From Enoplosus armatus (lineage: Eukaryota; Chordata; Actinopteri; Centrarchiformes; Enoplosidae), in NCBI RefSeq assembly GCF_043641665.1, contig NC_092181.1, positions 3,973,421 to 4,037,420 of the forward strand: DNA of 64,000 nucleotides, in the 5' to 3' direction. Made by a program: the position numbers and the translations under genes. The notes beneath the pieces were generated by a model. The model had not been told where the DNA came from. It made no database searches and was given only the letters and a program-made list of their open reading frames with translations. Shown piece after piece: positions 25,546 to 41,415 of the stretch. Within the stretch, counting starts at the first letter, position 1; the number at the start of each line of letters is the position of its first letter.

Positions 25546-26969
25546 ATACAAAACAAATGATCAGTGTATGAAATATGACTCATTATTATAGATTCAATTA
25601 TATAGTTTATAATGTAATCAAAATTGGCTCAGTATTGACCAAATACATTATTCAAATGCTGATCACAGAGACAGTTTCATTATAAGTTTCTTGAGAGGTT
25701 TAACTGACCATAGCAGAGAAAAGACTGACCTGCTGTTTACTGTGTTGCTCCACTCAACTCTTACAGACACTACAGCAACTCTGTGGTGTACAAAAACCAA
25801 GCAAAAAAACAACTCAGCAACATTCTGACGACAATTCCTATAAAATTGACAAATTCCTCTGAAAGACAGACATGTAGAAGAGACTATCACACACACACAC
25901 AGTTTTTTTTTTTACATAACTCAACCGTCTGGAAGGTGAACTGAGACACTGCTCTGCCACACCTTTGACCACAAAAGTGTCATGTGTAGGTCCACAGGTA
26001 AATCAATGAATAATTTAAAGGTATAAAATGTTATCGGGTTTCTGTTATCAGAAAAGCATGAGAGCATTTTACACATCCAAAATACAAACAATCAGTCCAA
26101 CGCACAAATACATACATGTTACCAAGCTTCCTGGTAACATTTTTCCTGGTACAGTCAAGTGATTTAATGTTAATAATTGATTTTAACTGGTTTATCTTTT
26201 ATCCAGAAAAGTACCAACAATAGCTGGTTGCATTGTAAAAGGCCATCTGCCTTTTCTCTTTAAAATCCAGGGGGGGCTATTAGGCTGATGGCCATACTTA
26301 ACATTTTGAAAACATTTGGTCTCTGGTTGCTTTTCTTTCTTTCTTTTTACATTTTAGAGACTAAACTTCAGATTTGGGAGTTTCTTTCCTTCCTTTAATA
26401 TATGACCTACAGGACATTTTCCTCACAATACCAGAACATCAAGGGTAAATAACCCCATTATTAAGATCGTAGATATGATTGTTATTGATGTAGTTGCTGC
26501 TGTATTTGCCTGTTGTCTCCTCAGCCAGCTGCAGTGTCACTTATAAAAGTTAGGCGCTCACACGTTCTGTACATGGCTCCTTATTATACCAGCCAATGAG
26601 CTGGAAGGGCGTGGGCCGACACCCTCCACACACTCCGGCCTCACGGCAGTCCGTCAGCGCCATTTTGAGTGTGGAAATGTGCCGCAAATATAATTCATAC
26701 ACCCTCTGGAAGTTACAACAGCATGCTGTACACTGCACAGGAAGCAGCATCAAACAGTCCCAACAGACGAACCCCCCCCCCCCCGAGTGTATTTAACGTC
26801 ATCATGTTTCTGCCGCTACAGGCTGGTTGCGTGACTTCCATGCGTTGCGCAACTCCTGGTCGCGCGTGGCTCCGCGTCTCTTGCCTCACCTGTCATGGAG
26901 GAAAAGAGCTCCCATGTTTGACGTTATGTATCCCTGTGACGTTGCACCGGGCCAAATATTATTTAAGCA

Positions 26970-27038
26970 ACTTTTATCGCTCACATCTCCGCGAAGAAGT
27001 CATCGGATCATCAGATAAACCCACCGAGAGGAAAAAAG
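26970..27038 (+). other. gcdh: gcdh non-coding first exon (5' edge approximate)
   Basis: The donor GAAAAAAG/gtagtg follows 27038, and the coding exon begins at a CAG acceptor (27535), so a 5' UTR exon must precede it. An AT-rich box (ATATTATTTAAG, about 26957) lies just upstream. The exact transcription start cannot be read from sequence. Confidence 0.5.
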
Positions 27039-27542
27039 GTAGTGTACAACTGGATGTTTAGACTAAAACAAGTCACTAGATGTTTACATTGCTGCATAGA
27101 CAAGTTGATTTAAGGTATTTAAGGTAACATTGCTCATGAGGGGGCAGCATGCTACTTCGTTCTGATAAATGTCAGACATTATAAACAGGCTACAGAATTA
27201 TTTTTCCTTTGAAATAGTATTTTAACCCAGTGCTTAATCAGTACCCAGACCACTATATTCTGTCCTGCATGGAGTGATAATAATGCAATAATAAGAAAAA
27301 CAAAAGGTGTGTTTATGGGCCTTTAAAAAGCACTTTACATAGGTGATTAAGGAAATTGTAATGTGTATTATATTTTGACAAACTTTCCTGATTTTTACTG
27401 GTCTGGCAACTCGACCTCCAACACTGTTACATAACAATGTGTCATGAACTGGGAAATGTGCTTACACTCTGTTTATAGATATTAGAAATATCACAACTTT
27501 AATATATATTTCATCTCTTTTTCCTCTATGTTCAGTAAACAA

Positions 27543-30773
<3,231 letters not shown>

Positions 30774-31153
30774 AGGTTCTCCACCATCTTCTTGAAAAGG
30801 ACTTGACGTGGATTTGTACTGTACTACCTGTTCATCTGCCCTCTGAGAAAACACTTGTATGTGTGGAGACACGAGGTGCGCTCAACCTGCCTCACATCAG
30901 GAGCTTTGCCTGGTGGGATAAATCACTAATACCTCATTACATTTCTATGTTTCCAGAATAGTGATGGGAGCACTCCATTACTGCCTCTGTTTGGTATCTT
31001 TGGTGAATATGCAAGGTCAACCTAACAAACCATTGGGTCCAACTGTGATGACATTTGCACAGTTAAGATGCCTAAAATATATGTAAGCCACTGACCAGCC
31101 ATGGTGCATGTTTAAGTTGTGGCATTATGAGTCAGTTTATTTTGTGATAATTG

Positions 31154-31170
31154 AATAAAATGTAAATAAA
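31154..31170 (+). terminator. gcdh: gcdh poly(A) signals
   Basis: Two AATAAA hexamers (31154-31159 and 31165-31170) lie about 380-400 bases after the gcdh stop codon, the expected distance for a short 3' UTR. Confidence 0.75.
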
Positions 31171-31351
31171 CAGATTTGAATGAGTGGGAAGATATGAGCG
31201 AATGTAGCTGAGATTCTGTGTGCCCAGTTCAAATTAAATTATCTTCTATTGTTATCATATGTTAGTTACTGAACTGCGTCTCGGTGCGGACGCATATAAG
31301 TTTTGGTGACATACAGTTACTACAGACACAATTGTTCTTGTTAGTTAGTTT

Positions 31352-31357
31352 TATTTA
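31352..31357 (-). terminator. syce2: syce2 candidate poly(A) signal
   Basis: TTTATT on the plus strand (AATAAA on the minus strand) lies about 260 bases past the syce2 stop. It is some 180 bp from the converging gcdh poly(A) signals. Confidence 0.55.
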
Positions 31358-31616
31358 TTGAATCAACAAATACTGAAAGTGAGCATAAGTAAAACATGGC
31401 TTCAGCTTGTTTTTGACAGCAATCATGAGCTGTAACCTGAACTACTGTCCTAAAAACAAAGGCACAGTCTACTGTGTGTTCTTGGAAAAAGAGGAAACCA
31501 AAAGGAATAATTTAAACAAGGTAAACTATTCTGAATTCTCACTATAATAACAAACAAAAGAACAGTGATTCAGAAAAACACATGAATTAGTTCAAAATAG
31601 TTGAACAATAACTAGT

Positions 31617-32775
31617 TTATAAGGGTTCTGAGGTCTGGCTAATGGCCAGGGCCTCTCTGAGACCTGCCAGCGCCTGGCTGGCCTCCATGAGCTCCTTGTC
31701 GAGCTTAGTGCAGCTCTCCAGCACCTCTGACAACTCCTGCAGCGTCACCTGCATCACATTACTGTTCTCTTCATAGACCGTGTACATGTGTTCCTTCATC
31801 TGCTGGCACATCTCTGTCACCTAGGGACACAGTGAACAACAGAAAATATGTATCAATCCAAAGTGCATTCAGGCCAAACATAAAAATCATGAAAGGAGTA
31901 TGTATGTATATAGCGGTGGACTAAATCACGATTTTGTACCTTCTCTATCAACTTCTCTTGAAAGCTGTCAATCAATTTCAGGTCACTGGTGCGGCTGTCG
32001 TTAATCTTTTCTACCAGATCCTGTGCTCTCCTGCTGATGTCATCTATGATTGAGCTACAACAGACATTGACATACTCGCAGGTTGACTGTGGCTTTAACC
32101 TAAACGTCTTATTCATTGTGGAACTATATAGTTCTGTTCATCCTGGGGCAAGTGGACAGCACTGCTCAGGAAAAAGTAGCTACTACACGAACGATCACTT
32201 CAGTGAATGAATTGGACTGTACAAGTTATTCTGTACCTGGTTTGCTGGTCTTGAACCTCCGTCATGCTCTCACTTGAGGACTTCCCTCTTAATGAATCAT
32301 GGTCTGTGTCTTCTGCCTGCATGGCCAAGGACAATGAAAAAACAGCTTAACTCATAATTCATCATTTACTGTACAAATATTATTTCAACCAGTCCACATA
32401 AAAATGTATTTTAATCTTCTAATCACAATGTTAACTTGGTTAATGCTGTGTGAAGTTTCTATTGTAAGGTCTATTTTTCTTTTTTCTATTTTTAGTCATC
32501 ATGACATCCCTTTATGGTTGAAACAAAACATACATCCTGTTCTCAGAAGGTAGAAACTTGTTCACACAAACTATTGTCAGGAGTATTGAGATCACACAGC
32601 TTAATATTTGAGATCACACAGCTTAATATCTTGCTGTCACAATATTTGGCGACTCCGGGGTCTTATATGATTATACCAGCGTTATATGATCCCATGTTAC
32701 CATCTGTGAATCTTCATGTCCACTTCCAGGAGTGAACTGTGAGGTGGATGGTAGGTCGTCAAAGAAACAATCCAT
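31617..32775 (-). CDS. syce2: Synaptonemal complex central element protein 2
   Basis: Meiotic structural protein that assembles with TEX12 into fibres of the synaptonemal complex central element (family knowledge). Four coding exons: 32775-32701, 32316-32237, 32054-31940, 31820-31617; 474 nt, 157 aa, close to mouse (171) and shorter than human (218). The N-terminal 50 residues are Ser/Asp-rich and likely disordered (MDCFFDDLPSTSQ). The rest is one long helix with heptads, including ISRRAQDLVEKINDSRTSDL, FQEKLIEKVTEMCQQMKEHM and LQELSEVLESCTKLDKELME. The assignment is supported strongly by tail-to-tail linkage with gcdh, as in mammals. A separate non-coding first exon lies at 33618. A 22-bp tandem duplication occurs in intron 1 near 32587-32630. 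Confidence 0.87.
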
Positions 32776-33216
32776 TTCTGCAGGGGCTTAATTTGAATTG
32801 AATAAAAAGACACAACTGTTAAAAATACACATATAATGTTACTGAAAACATCGTTTACATTTGAATAGAATTACGTTTCTGAGTATAATGTAATGTTAGC
32901 AAAGGGAAATGGCTTAATTTTCACTTACAGCTAGCTAACTTACAGACCATCCCTAGATTTAGCTAACCCCTCCTCTTGACTGTAAAATGTGACATTACCT
33001 TTATCTTCACACTTGCAAACATCATAATGAATATAATTATGTAGCTACAGTATATAGCATATTGCAAACAAATGCTGGCGCGTCAGCTATTACGTTAGCT
33101 ATCTGCACTTACTAGCTTGTGTTAAATGCTAACGTACTATATTTCGTTAGCTAACGTTAGTCCCTGGTTTCCTTGTTATGTTTATGTTAAACGAGCCAAG
33201 TCTTCTTATATTCTTT

Positions 33217-33225
33217 ATATATATG

Positions 33226-33264
<39 letters not shown>

Positions 33265-33265
33265 A
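33217..33265. repeat. (AT)n(GT)n compound microsatellite
   Basis: An alternating AT tract running into about ten GT units, in the syce2 5' intron (32790-33617). Confidence 0.9.
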
Positions 33266-33617
33266 AATATATTATATACAGTCTATGGTTAAAAGGAGAT
33301 GTTTGCTCACCTGGCTAATGTTAGCAACACCACACAATTACAGTCAGGTGTCCATTACGAGTAACATTAAAAGTCTCGTATTTCAGAATAAATGCTCATC
33401 AAGCAGTCCCTTAACAGCCACTTTAAGAGTGTTGTTTTATGTTATTTTAAATATAGTTTATATTATAAGATTTGGTTGGGTAGGTGCAAAGGTGCAATTT
33501 ACTTAGCTTACTGCTGCTTAGAAACTCCTGTTTAACTGTTATATACAGATACAATGCTTGTATATTGTTAATGGGATGTTGAAAAAAAAGTAAGTTAATT
33601 AAAATAAATGTACTCAC

Positions 33618-33700
33618 GATGCTCGACTGCAACTGGAAAATACAATTAGATAACAGTGAGTATTTTAATTTTACTTTGTTTGGCTCGTTGAGTGATTTAA
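33618..33700 (-). other. syce2: syce2 non-coding first exon (5' edge approximate)
   Basis: On the minus strand ...GTCGAGCATC/gtgagtac is a strong donor (exon edge 33618), upstream of the coding exon, whose 5' part has an acceptor-like AAG near 32788. No ATG in the short exon opens a useful frame. The transcription start is probably within about 100 bp. Confidence 0.55.
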
Positions 33701-33719
33701 TTCAGCCAATAGTTACAGA

Positions 33720-34380
33720 GAACATAACATGACATCCAGCTAATGCAGAGTCAGTGGGCGGGTCTCCATGCCCAGCTAACATGTGTTGTTAGTAAGAAGC
33801 ACACACTGTACAGACCTCATCAAAGTTTCAAAGTCAAATCAAAAAGTATGAGCTGCAATCAAAGCCGGAGAATACTGAATGTAACTAGAGATGTAAGTCA
33901 TTTATATTTCATTCCATTTAAAAGTAAATATTCAATCATTGTTCATGAAGAGTTGGAAACTATTCTCTACATAGTAACTGTTTGCTTGCCTGTAGACACA
34001 TTTTACATTTTTGGCTGACTAAAGGACTAGAAATTAATAGTAAATAATTTAATTAATTAAAGTGCATAACTCATCAATTTCTGTAATTTTTTCTACAATG
34101 AAGACTAAATTTATTAAAAATCTTTACCAAGTACTTTTCTAAGAATTTAGTTACATATCAGTTCCTTTCTTGGACATTATAGGAAACCAAGTGACCCTAA
34201 AAACAAGTGTTTAAGTTGTCATCCATCTGTATGTATTTGGATCAATACATTTTATTATTTGTGACTAAAAGGCAAAATAACGAAGAATTGTGAATTACAT
34301 TATTTGTTTTATTACATTGAAAGAGCAGCTTCCCCAACGCCTGCACCTGTTGCTACAACAGCTTCAGCTACATTACTACT
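33720..34380. other. AT-rich spacer
   Basis: Intergenic DNA between syce2 and the unrecognised minus-strand gene. No splice-consistent open frame, RNA gene or strong motif was seen. Confidence 0.5.
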
Positions 34381-34382
34381 GT

Positions 34383-34437
34383 CAGAATCAGAATCAGAAA
34401 TACTTTATTGATCCCCGGGGGGAAATTGTACTGTAAC
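34383..34437 (+). repeat. Tail of a fish interspersed repeat (TTTATTGATCCC type)
   Basis: CAGAATCAGAAATACTTTAT followed by TGATCCCCGGGGGGAAATT is a phrase repeated widely in teleost genomes at retroposon ends. A degraded match, TTATTGATCCCTTGGTGAAATT, occurs at about 38882-38905. Confidence 0.65.
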
Positions 34438-35025
34438 TATGACTTTGAATGTGAATGGAGAGAGGTGCAATGCTGAACTGCTGAACAGGAGACAGAAGAG
34501 GGGGCTTTGGGGAGAAATTAAGCTGGAAGCATGAATGTGGACGGGGCTGTCGGGACAAGAGTGGAGGGCTGAGGGTAGACAAAGACAGGTCCTGCAGCTG
34601 GAGGCTTTGGGTACAGCTGTCTTTGGGCAGGTAGCTTCTGAGGCCCAGCTGACGGAGTTACAGAAACCTCAGTGATGAAGTTGTTGAAGATGATGTTGAA
34701 TGTTGAAAACTATCAAAGCACACCAAACAAACAAAGGGGACCATGCATTAGTTGAGAGAAAGAGAGAGGGACCGAGTAGGCCGGCTTTAAACAGCTTTTT
34801 AAGAGTAAAATTCCATATCCATATTCACACAAGACGCCCAAGTCAGTCAATCTTGCTCCCCTAAGAGACAACAAACAAATATGACGAAGGGATTGTTTCA
34901 TTTCAAATATTAAAAGAGTGTAGATGAAACACCAGATTATGTTGAAAATCCAGGATTTTTCATGGAATATATTCAAATTCAAGCATATTCCTAACCTTGG
35001 TTAAAAGTAAGGATTTTCCAAACTT

Positions 35026-37325
35026 TCAAGACTTTGTATGAACCCTGTTTGAAGGCTTCCCAGCCCAGCAGCCTCCCTTCATGACGCCCTCCACTCTGCT
35101 CGGCTTCTTCCTGAGAGGGGACGAAAAAAGAGACCAAGCAAACCAAGCAGAGGAGGGAGGAGGAGGGTGTTTGGATGTTTTGATAAACCGCTAGATGAGC
35201 CAAAGACAATGTTCCATGTCAGTGGACAATAAAGTTGGATTGTTTTTGATTCTTTAACTTTACTGCTACAGCTGAATACTACTGACACAACTGCTGCTAA
35301 TCTCACTGCTGCCACTGCTCATATCACTACTCTTGATACTTTCTGCATTACTTCATAATGCTCTTTTAATTATGTTTCATATAGTTCATATAGTACACCT
35401 TATTTTACTATACTATATAGAGCAATGTTTAGATGACTGACTTCCTGTTTTGTTTGCTTACACTGTCTGAACTACTGACCTGTGATAATGACTGGGGTTG
35501 ACGATGCTTGGAGCCTCAGATGACACTCACTACTAAAAACAGCTAGAAATGAAAGATTGGCTCAGACTTTGACAAGCTGAGTGCAGACTGTGACATTAAT
35601 ACATTCAGATAAGACCAACCTTTTAGACCAGTGCATGCCTGACCTCTTGTGGCCGAAATCAGTCTAACATTGTATCACACACAACTACAGTTTGCTGCAG
35701 AATGGGAACTTATTTTAATGACATTAATACTAATTAAACAGGATTTGAAAGCATTGCCAAAAGACCCTCTTAAAGCCCTTTCCTTCATTTAAACTCTTTG
35801 TTTTATATTTTAAGATAATTAGCCTGCTGATATTATATGTATTGTCTTACTGTAAACAGATCTCAAGAAAAGACCAACTGCTGTTCAGACTGCAATGTAA
35901 TGATATAATAAGACACTAATTTAACAAGAAATCTAACACTGGTCGATAAAATCTTGCAGTTAAATTCAACTGCTCATCAGTTAATATACTGAGACATGAA
36001 TTAATAAAATAACCAAATAATGAAAACAGATTCATATTTTTTCTCTCTCATCAAAACCTAAACACAGCAGGAAAAAATTATTTGAATGGAACATTTCCTT
36101 GAGACGCTCTTAAAGCCCTTTACTTCTTTTACAATTTTCGAAATTTACTTATTTAAATACATTTTAAAAGGTGGTGGACCTATTATTACTTCAATCAATA
36201 CTTTGCCTACACACCATTTTTTTTTCTTTTTGCAATTTAAAAGAGAAGAAGCCTTATAATTACTTATCTATATACTCAACTTGATACTACTTAACTATAA
36301 CCTAAACTTATGACTTAACAATATGCTAAACTTATCACTAAAGGTTTTTTTTTTTTTTAGTTTTTCAAAAGAGGGAAAAGAGAGAGTTGGAAAGAAAGAT
36401 TTAGAACGTGTGTGAGTGGCGGTGGAATCGCCATTAACTATACTGTACCTGCTCAGCCCGGCCCCTTTACCTGTGAGGGGTCATACTTACATCTCCGGGC
36501 TGAGTGGAGAGTTGTCCCACCATGCCAACACCTCTGCCATTGCCTCCAGGGCAGTGGCAGGTGGGACCCAACGGGGCATGCGAACGGAGGGCCTGGGTCC
36601 GCTGAACACGACCTCCACAGCGAAGTACCCCTCGCGTAGACAGCTGCGCCTCGCCTCCTGCTGCCTCTGCCTCCACCACCGCCGCCGTTCCTGAGCCTGT
36701 TGGAGAGATGGACAGGGGACAAAAAGGAAGAAACAGGTCAAACTAGTTCAGTCAGAAGAATGACACAAGTTATTTGGGTTGAGGGAGATCGTAGAGGTCA
36801 CTCTGCCAACAGAAACACAACGACCATTCACAAGTCAGTTGTCAGTGTTTGGAGTGGACTACTCACCCGCTGCTGGGAAAGGGCCTGTAGTCCTGCCCGC
36901 TGTGACCCAGAAGAGGATGGCTGGGGGCTCCTCTCTGGCTGCACAGGGGTCACCTGGGTTGAGGGAGATCATGGAGGTCACCACACCATTCACAAGTCAG
37001 TTACATTTTCTCTTATTGTTACATGCTGTGCTCTCAAAATGACTACTGGGATTCTTCACTTATGGATTTGCTGTATTTTCCAACACTACTATAGGCAACC
37101 TCCCCAGAAGCTAGTTCTCTGTGTGTATATATTTCAGTACAGTGTTTGGGGTGGACTACTCACCCACTGCTGGGCAAGGGCCTGCAGTCTTTCATCTTGT
37201 GGTCCAGAGGTGGATAGCTGGGGGCTGGTACTTCTCTCTGGCTGGACAGGGGTCACCTGTGAGCCAGAGGTGGAAGGCTGGGGGCTGGAGCTCCTCTCCT
37301 GCTCCCTCTTCCTCTTGTTGTTTTC
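35026..37325 (-). CDS. Unrecognised multi-exon gene with duplicated exon (start unresolved)
   Basis: Four minus-strand exons join with consistent phases and good GT-AG signals: 37325-37164, 36953-36867, 36696-36491, 35110-35026. They give about 180 codons ending in TGA. Part one is Ser/Pro/Gln-rich and low complexity (SSSPQPSTSGSQVTPVQPER). The second exon repeats the second half of the first. The third begins very basic (AQERRRWWRQRQQEARR), then compact and hydrophobic (CLREGYFAVEVVFSG, PATALEAMAEVLAWWD). The last is short and basic. No ATG opens this frame in the first listed exon; the first in-frame ATG is in the third (MPRWVPP). Either an upstream exon is missing from my model, or translation starts late, or this is a decayed or non-coding transcript. 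I do not recognise the family. Confidence 0.45.
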
Positions 37326-38039
37326 CTGTTAGAGAGATGGACAGTGGGAAAAAAAGAAGGAATTAAGTCAACCATGTTCAGTTAAATCTCTTTCAGACTG
37401 CAGAGGTAGATAAAGCTTTGTTTGGTGTCAAATTGAACTCATCAATATAGAACAGAGCAGTAACTAATCGCGTTGTAATTTGTAAGTTACTTTAGTGGTG
37501 TACCCACACTCCCTCAGTTTGTCTTGTCTGATTGCCTGCCTTTGGTCCTCACCAGACACTACAAGGCACATATTCTATAAATATATGGTATTACACAGTC
37601 TATTCCTCTTCAATTTTTTTTGCCCCAAACAGTGTTTACAAAAGTCAGTTTCCTTGTTCAGTTCATTAATTCGCATGGTTATTTTTGTTTTTGTCAAATT
37701 TCAGTTATTTAAGGTCTAGTTAAAGTGAAATGACTATAGCTAACTAGTTATTTAGTTAGCTAACTTCTGCACTAAATTCTGAACTCCAGTTTTCTAGCTT
37801 CAAAGGCACACACAACGTCGAATAAAAAGACTCATAAACACTTTAAAAGGGTTTGAAAGACTTAACTTTATCTAAGGCAATCTTAATTATTTACACTGAA
37901 ATCTGATACTTGTTTCCATTAATTTAAACTTTCGACTGTCATCGGCTAATGTTAGCTAACAACCTAGCTAACTACTAACTAGCTAACTAGCTAGCTACTT
38001 TAAAAGTTTTAAAATGTTTTAAGGGATTCATATTCTTAC

Positions 38040-38180
38040 TTATTCCATATAGAAGCCTTAAGAAAAACTCAGTCAGTCAGCTGCCTGGTTCTTAGGGGTT
38101 CTGCTTCTTCTGTTGAGCGTTTAGGTTGCCAAGTCACTTTTTAATTCTGATGCTGTCGGGTAGATGCGTCTCTCGTCAAG
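38040..38180 (-). other. Candidate non-coding first exon of the 35-38 kb gene
   Basis: On the minus strand ...TATATGGAATAA/gtaagaat gives a strong donor at the exon edge 38040. The only ATG near the donor meets a stop after one codon. Its position just upstream of the exon chain makes it the likely promoter-proximal exon. The right edge is a guess. Confidence 0.4.
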
Positions 38181-38499
38181 GTCAGCAGTGACATGGTGAC
38201 GACGAAGAGCTCCTCCGATTTATATATGAAGTCCATAGCAACCATAGAATCCTAACGTCGTCTCGCCATTAACGTCAGTATTTACAGTATTTATTTATTC
38301 ATTTGATTTTTAAAAAAAGATTATTTAATGTGAAGCAGGTTTTACAATAATTTCCGTCACTCATTTTGAATTATTGTAACATACTGGATCGAATTATTCT
38401 CCATAATTTCGCTGAATTAGATTATTTTTAGATTAATGGCATTTTTTTCTTATTCTTATTTATCGTCGTTAAACTTCACAACAACCGGTCAAAGCAGAT

Positions 38500-38690
38500 G
38501 GCCGCCCACCGAGAGCCCGGTTTCTGCCCGTTAGAAGGAAGTTTTCCCCTCATGGTGGGAATTGTTGGGTCTCTGTAAATAATATTATAGTCTAGACCTG
38601 CTCTATAGGGAAAGTGTCAGGAGATAACTACTGTTGTGATTTGGCGCTATATAAATAAAAGTTGAATTGGACTGAATTAAACTTGATGAA
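38500..38690 (+). mobile_element. 3' end of an L2-clade retrotransposon
   Basis: GCCCACCGAGAGCCCGGTTT, TCATGGTGGGAATTGTTGGG, GTCTAGACCTGCTCTATAGG and TGTGATTTGGCGCTATATAA are in the order of the classic teleost L2-type 3' UTR, followed by the AATTGGACTGAATT tail derived from the (GAATT)n end. It is a 5'-truncated dead copy. The rest of 38190-39940 holds one other repeat (39040-39235) and a GT run, with no gene. Confidence 0.8.
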
Positions 38691-39039
38691 AAATGTTCAT
38701 GATATAACTGCAGGTCCAGCAACAGATTAATGGTCTCTGTCAGCAGATGGCAGCTAAATGGAAATCCAAGGGCGACACACAGTGGAAACATGTAGTTAGC
38801 TGACAAAGCTGTTAGTTTGTCAAATATGTGGTTAGCCATACCAGATAAATGATGATGTGTTATTATGGATAAAGGTAAACGTTATTGATCCCTTGGTGAA
38901 ATTCTCAAGCTACCAGTGAGTTCATATAGTAAAAACACCAGCCCCACCTTTACCAGCTGCGATATTAAAGTGATGTACATATGAATGCATTAATAATTAT
39001 AATAGCATAATATAATATACATTTTTCTGAAATGGGCCA

Positions 39040-39235
39040 TTCTGCATAACGAGTACTTTTTACTTTTGGTATACTTTTAGTATATTTTGATGCTAGTACT
39101 TTTGTACTTTTATATTGAGTAAAATGTTAAATGCAGGACTTTTACTTGTATGTTTTACGAGTATGCCTACACTGTGGTATTACTGCTTTTACTTGAGTAT
39201 AAGATCTGAGTACTTCTTCCACCACTGGCCTTGGA
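39040..39235 (+). repeat. Dispersed 'TACTTTTACTTGAGTA' fish repeat, copy 2
   Basis: ATGCAGGACTTTTACTTGTA, ACTGTGGTATTACTGCTTTT and GAGTACTTCTTCCACCACTG mark this as another part of the family seen at 25410-25545 and 62513-62690. Confidence 0.7.
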
Positions 39236-39638
39236 TCTTATGTCTCAAGACCTGCTGTAGTGAACACACTTTAATTAACATGTTCCTTACTTATCTGACG
39301 TGGAGCTGGCAACTTCTTCCCAGAAGCTTTGATCCTAGCGATCACATTTCACTATAAAAACTCTGCTGATCATTTTGCCTCTAATTATTATCAAGTTAAT
39401 TTGAAAGTAACGATTTAAAACCCACATTGCTTTTTTCTGTAAATTTGGACTGTTTTGAAAAGGTTTTAAAAGTAGTTATCAATTTGCATGTTGTAATTTC
39501 TTTTCTAATATGCTACTGTATGCAATTATGAATCTATGGCTAGACAATACAGTGGTAGAGAACTGAAGGTGGCATTTGTAAATTATCATTGGACCAAGGT
39601 GGTGTCAATATGTTTGTTGTATGTTGATGTATGGATGT

Positions 39639-39639
<1 letters not shown>

Positions 39640-39678
<39 letters not shown>
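39640..39678. repeat. (GT)n microsatellite
   Basis: About 18 GT units, followed 90 bp later by a CT-rich tract (39768-39800), upstream of the membrane-protein gene. Confidence 0.95.
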
Positions 39679-39949
39679 TTGTTTCTGGCGGATGAAGTAA
39701 TCTGTGTGGGATAGGATAGGATGGGATGAGGGATTGATTGATCTGCTGTGATAGGACGTGTAATCCCTCTCTCTCTCTCTCACTCTCTCTCTGCCTCTCT
39801 GAGTCCCCGCCCACAGTCAGGATTATTTCAGCACAGAGGTCACAGCACAGAGCAGAGAGGCGCAGAGGCTGTCTGAAATCTGGAATGTCCTGATGTCTGG
39901 TGGAGGATGAACTGGTGATGACAACATGAAAACTAATGGCAGTAATTAA

Positions 39950-40031
39950 ATGCTGTGTGGAACATGTTGGTGAAACGGCCCTCCAAAGATCCAAATTTAA
40001 TCTGGAAGCTGCAAAAACTTGGTCTTGACAG
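39950..40031 (+). other. 5' UTR exon of the 40-kb membrane-protein gene
   Basis: The donor CTTGACAG/gtgggtg (edge 40031) pairs with the acceptor CATTTTAG before 40263. An ATG in this exon (MLVKRPSKDP...) runs into TGA two codons after the junction, so it is an upstream frame of about 24 codons. A second short upstream ATG lies at 40280. The left edge is approximate. Confidence 0.5.
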
Positions 40032-40278
40032 GTGGGTGAATTTATTCACTGGCCTTTTTTTCATGTTGGTTAAAAGGTTGCTTAAAAGTAGACTTTATAC
40101 CTTAAAAAGTAAATAAAAAGGTAAATTCATATGGCTATTTGAATATATTTGCATCTCACTCTTCCATCTGCCTTATATTAAAGTTAATTAAACTGTAAGA
40201 TATTAACATTATTGCTTACTTACTGTAAGCAGTAGACTTTGACTCTGCCTCTCTGCATTTTAGGGTGTGACACCCTAG

Positions 40279-41415
<1,137 letters not shown>

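Noticed and set aside
36412..37366. Long plus-strand open frames over the 36.4-37.4 kb region
   Set aside because: They are antisense shadows of the GC-rich minus-strand exons and their repeats.
37553..37575. Strong donor GTGTCTG/gtgagg as alternative upstream exon of the same gene
   Set aside because: Joining it to 37325 forces another frame that ends in TGA before the exon ends.
37640..37676. Candidate first coding exon for the 35-38 kb gene (MRINELNKETDF)
   Set aside because: Its only donor (gtaaac) leaves phase 1 and would create an immediate TGA in the next exon.
39586..39994. Minus-strand frames containing His-Thr repeats
   Set aside because: They are translations of the (GT)n microsatellite and adjoining CT-rich tract.
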